From contig NZ_JAASQJ010000002.1 of assembly GCF_011762185.1 (NCBI RefSeq), forward strand, positions 868,001 through 932,000: a stretch of 64,000 bases of DNA, written 5' to 3'. Origin of the DNA: Dyadobacter arcticus. Lineage in GTDB: Bacteria > Bacteroidota > Bacteroidia > Cytophagales > Spirosomataceae. Below are positions 61,958 to 64,000 of the stretch, piece after piece (the first letter of the stretch is position 1; each line of letters starts with the position of its first letter). Under the pieces are notes generated by a model. It saw only the letters and a program-made list of their open reading frames with translations. It was not told where the DNA came from and searched no databases. Made by a program: the position numbers and the translations under genes.

Positions 61958-61965
61958 TATCTTTG
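61958..61965 (+). promoter_or_regulatory. -7 element of pyrB
   Basis: TATCTTTG matches TAnnTTTG; a TTTC lies 20 bases upstream. Transcription from about 61972 would leave an 18-base leader to the ATG at 61990, which supports that start over the longer frame from 61876. Confidence 0.55.
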
Positions 61966-61989
61966 CAAAACTTTCACAGCATATCGGTA

Positions 61990-62910
61990 ATGACAAAACT
62001 TTCGGTTCGGCACTTACTTGGAATTAAAAATCTGAACGAGAATGACATTCAAACCATATTAGATACTGCGACCCAATTCAAGGAAGTTATTAACAGGCCG
62101 ATCAAGAAAGTCCCGTCACTTCGGGACATTACAATTGCCAATGTTTTTTTCGAAAACTCTACCCGAACAAGGTTATCTTTTGAACTGGCCGAAAAACGCC
62201 TTTCCGCAGATGTAGTTAACTTTTCGGCATCTGGGAGCTCGGTAAAAAAAGGAGAGACACTGCTGGATACGGTGAACAATATCCTGGCTATGAAAGTGGA
62301 TATGATCGTGATACGGCATAGCAGTCCGGGAGCTCCCCATTACCTCGCCACCCGCATTCCCGCCAATGTGGTAAATGCAGGTGACGGGACCCACGAACAT
62401 CCAACACAGGCACTTTTAGATGCATTTTCCATGCACGAAAAACTGGGGGACCTGACAGGAAAGAAAATCGCGATTATAGGAGATATAACCCACTCGCGCG
62501 TAGCATTATCCAATATATTTTGTTTGCAAAAGCTGGGGGCTGAAGTAATGGTTTGCGGGCCTTCAACGCTCATTCCCAAGCATTTGGGAGAATTGGGTGT
62601 TAAAATAAGCCATAATGTCCAGGAGGCATTGGAATGGTGCGAAGTGGCCAACGTACTCCGAATTCAATTGGAAAGACAACAAATCAAATATTTCCCGTCA
62701 CTTAGGGAATATTCGCTTTACTACGGAATCAACAAGGCAATGCTGGACAAGCTCAACAAAGAAATTGTCTTAATGCATCCAGGACCCATCAACAGAGGGG
62801 TTGAATTATCTTCTGATGCCGCCGATTCCAGCCACTCTATTATTTTGAATCAGGTAGAAAACGGTGTGGCGGTAAGAATGGCTGTGTTATATCTACTCGC
62901 TCAGCAGTAG
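61990..62910 (+). CDS. pyrB: Aspartate carbamoyltransferase catalytic subunit
   Basis: A 306-residue enzyme from the ATG at 61990 that joins carbamoyl phosphate and aspartate, the first committed step of pyrimidine synthesis. The carbamoyl-phosphate motif S57-T-R-T60 (FFENSTRTRLSF), KGETLLDTVNNI, HPTQALLDAFSM and LMHPGPINRGVE are present. The longer frame (from 61876) would translate the promoter. No pyrI is adjacent. Confidence 0.94.
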   Translation: MTKLSVRHLLGIKNLNENDIQTILDTATQFKEVINRPIKKVPSLRDITIANVFFENSTRTRLSFELAEKRLSADVVNFSASGSSVKKGETLLDTVNNILAMKVDMIVIRHSSPGAPHYLATRIPANVVNAGDGTHEHPTQALLDAFSMHEKLGDLTGKKIAIIGDITHSRVALSNIFCLQKLGAEVMVCGPSTLIPKHLGELGVKISHNVQEALEWCEVANVLRIQLERQQIKYFPSLREYSLYYGINKAMLDKLNKEIVLMHPGPINRGVELSSDAADSSHSIILNQVENGVAVRMAVLYLLAQQ

Positions 62911-62960
62911 TTGAAAATACCCCGGCTCTTCTGTTAGAAATTCTTCCAAATTTTATCCTC

Positions 62961-63851
62961 ATGGCCTACACTGAAGGAATGCTTCGTGAAGATGCATTAA
63001 AAGCTAAAACGATCATTATCACCGGCGGTGGTACTGGATTAGGCAAATCCATGGCCAGGTATTTCTTAAAATTGGGTGCAAACATTGTGATCTGCAGCAG
63101 GCGACTGGAAGTTCTCGAAAAAACCGCAGAGGAACTGAATGCAGAAACCGGCGCTGAAATTTTATGTGTCGCCTGCGACGTTCGCAAGACCGACCAGATT
63201 GAAAATGTGATTGCAAAAGCCATTGAGAAATTTGGTAAGGTAGATGGCCTGGTCAACAACTCGGCGGGAAATTTTATTAGTCCAACCGAGCGCCTGTCTT
63301 ATAAAGCTGTGGATGTGGTGGTGGATATCGTTTTGCGCGGGACTTATTATTTCACGTTGGCATTGGGAAAATACTGGATCGAGAATAAAATCAGAGGTAC
63401 TGTTCTCAATATCTCGACCACCTATGCGTGGACCGGCTCGGGCTGGGTGGTACCTTCTGCGATGGCTAAAGCGGGGGTGCTCGCAATGACCAAATCACTT
63501 GCATTTGAATGGGCCCATTACGGAATCAGGTTAAACGCGATCGCTCCGGGGCCATTTCCAACAAAGGGTGCCTGGGACCGCTTGTTTCCCGAAGAATTAT
63601 CAAAAAAGTTTTCCTTTGAAAGCCGTATACCACTTAGCCGGGGCGGCGATCATCAGGAACTGGCCAATCTTGCAGCCTATCTTATGTCTGATTTTTCGGC
63701 CTATATGACAGGTGAAGTGATCACATTGGATGGAGGTGAGGTACTGGCAGCCGGACAGTTCAATTTCTTAAAAGAAGTGTCTGATGATCAATGGGATGCC
63801 ATTGAAGATCAGATTAAAAATGCGAACCGGGATAGCAAGAAACCAGAATAA
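62961..63851 (+). CDS. 2,4-dienoyl-CoA reductase-like SDR
   Basis: A 296-residue short-chain dehydrogenase of the DECR group, which reduces 2,4-dienoyl-CoA in breakdown of unsaturated fatty acids. TGGGTGLGKSMARYF at 22-36, NNSAGNFISPTERLS (the DECR-type N-N-x-A-G-N-F) near 95, the catalytic segment with WVVPSAMAKAG (S in place of the usual Tyr, as in DECR) and GPFPTKGAWDRLFP near 190. It lies 50 bases after pyrB and could be co-transcribed. Confidence 0.85.
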   Translation: MAYTEGMLREDALKAKTIIITGGGTGLGKSMARYFLKLGANIVICSRRLEVLEKTAEELNAETGAEILCVACDVRKTDQIENVIAKAIEKFGKVDGLVNNSAGNFISPTERLSYKAVDVVVDIVLRGTYYFTLALGKYWIENKIRGTVLNISTTYAWTGSGWVVPSAMAKAGVLAMTKSLAFEWAHYGIRLNAIAPGPFPTKGAWDRLFPEELSKKFSFESRIPLSRGGDHQELANLAAYLMSDFSAYMTGEVITLDGGEVLAAGQFNFLKEVSDDQWDAIEDQIKNANRDSKKPE

Positions 63852-63923
63852 AAAATTTCTTACGGTTTTATTGGGTAATTTTGGCGGTTACTTCGTTAAT
63901 TGACAAATGAAGAAAACACGAAT

Positions 63924-64000
63924 ATGAGACCAGGTCCAAGTTTTTACCTTTATATTTTTTCGATTTTGTGGATTGCCGGTTGCGCATCTTCAAACAAATC
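63924..64000 (+). CDS. Lipoprotein, partial at window end
   Basis: An ATG at 63924 opens a frame to the right edge (25 codons): RPGPSFYLYIFSILWIAGC, a lipoprotein signal with lipobox IAGC followed by ASSNK. Only the signal is visible, so nothing can be said of the mature protein. Confidence 0.6.
   Translation, partial: MRPGPSFYLYIFSILWIAGCASSNK

Overview
The window looks like the chromosome of a Cytophagales bacterium (phylum Bacteroidota), most like Dyadobacter or another Spirosomaceae member. The evidence is SusC/SusD pairs, a type IX secretion C-terminal tail, DUF5686, DUF2027 and DUF2279 proteins, a PorT-type beta-barrel, and several promoters with the Bacteroidota -7 element TAnnTTTG. 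The genus is an inference. I see no rRNA, tRNA, prophage, IS element or CRISPR array.

Layout. 0-9.3 kb: a minus-strand envelope operon (von Willebrand A protein, DUF2279, DUF2027/Smr), fabG, a second SDR, a two-gene ABC exporter, a glycosyltransferase-like gene and a glycosylasparaginase. 9.3-12.7 kb: a RelE-type toxin-antitoxin pair, a GH29 fucosidase and a GH76 mannanase-like protein. 12.9-22.4 kb: a sulfur assimilation cluster (TSUP exporter, metZ-like sulfhydrylase, cysH, cysD, cysN, a siroheme sulfite/nitrite reductase, cobA) interrupted by a UPF0175/DUF3368 toxin-antitoxin pair whose toxin is frameshifted. 22.8-25.6 kb: lpxL-like acyltransferase, heptosyltransferase and N-carbamoylputrescine amidase. 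25.6-34.9 kb: a long structured leader, a SusC/SusD/lipoprotein operon, a Tat-exported aminotransferase, an AEC transporter and a secreted degenerate Hint-domain protein. Agmatine deiminase follows at 35.0 kb. 36-38.1 kb: GH25 lysozyme and two tandem small secreted paralogues. 38-64 kb: mostly housekeeping genes (leuS, parC-like, metF, yebC, Gre-like factor, pyrB, dienoyl-CoA reductase) mixed with envelope and stress genes.

How the genes fit together. CysDN makes APS from sulfate, CysH (four cluster cysteines, so probably an APS reductase) makes sulfite, the siroheme enzyme makes sulfide and the MetZ-like enzyme fixes it into homocysteine; CobA supplies precorrin-2 for siroheme, and metF further on supplies methyl groups. 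Agmatine deiminase and N-carbamoylputrescine amidase together make putrescine but are 9.4 kb apart, with the SusCD region between them.

The least ordinary signals are: (1) a roughly 400-nt susC leader with a near-perfect promoter, a multibranched RNA fold ending in a T-run, and two identical 8-nt segments that compete for one partner; (2) inverted arrays of a TTAGCNN heptamer at three gene junctions of the sulfur cluster; (3) a purine-rich palindromic repeat shared between the cysN leader and the coding sequence of leuS, where it adds about 30 residues to the editing domain; (4) a cysteine-less secreted Hint protein; (5) a TSUP exporter whose N-terminus looks like the remains of a siroheme-synthase dehydrogenase domain. 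All homology calls come from reading the sequence without database searches.
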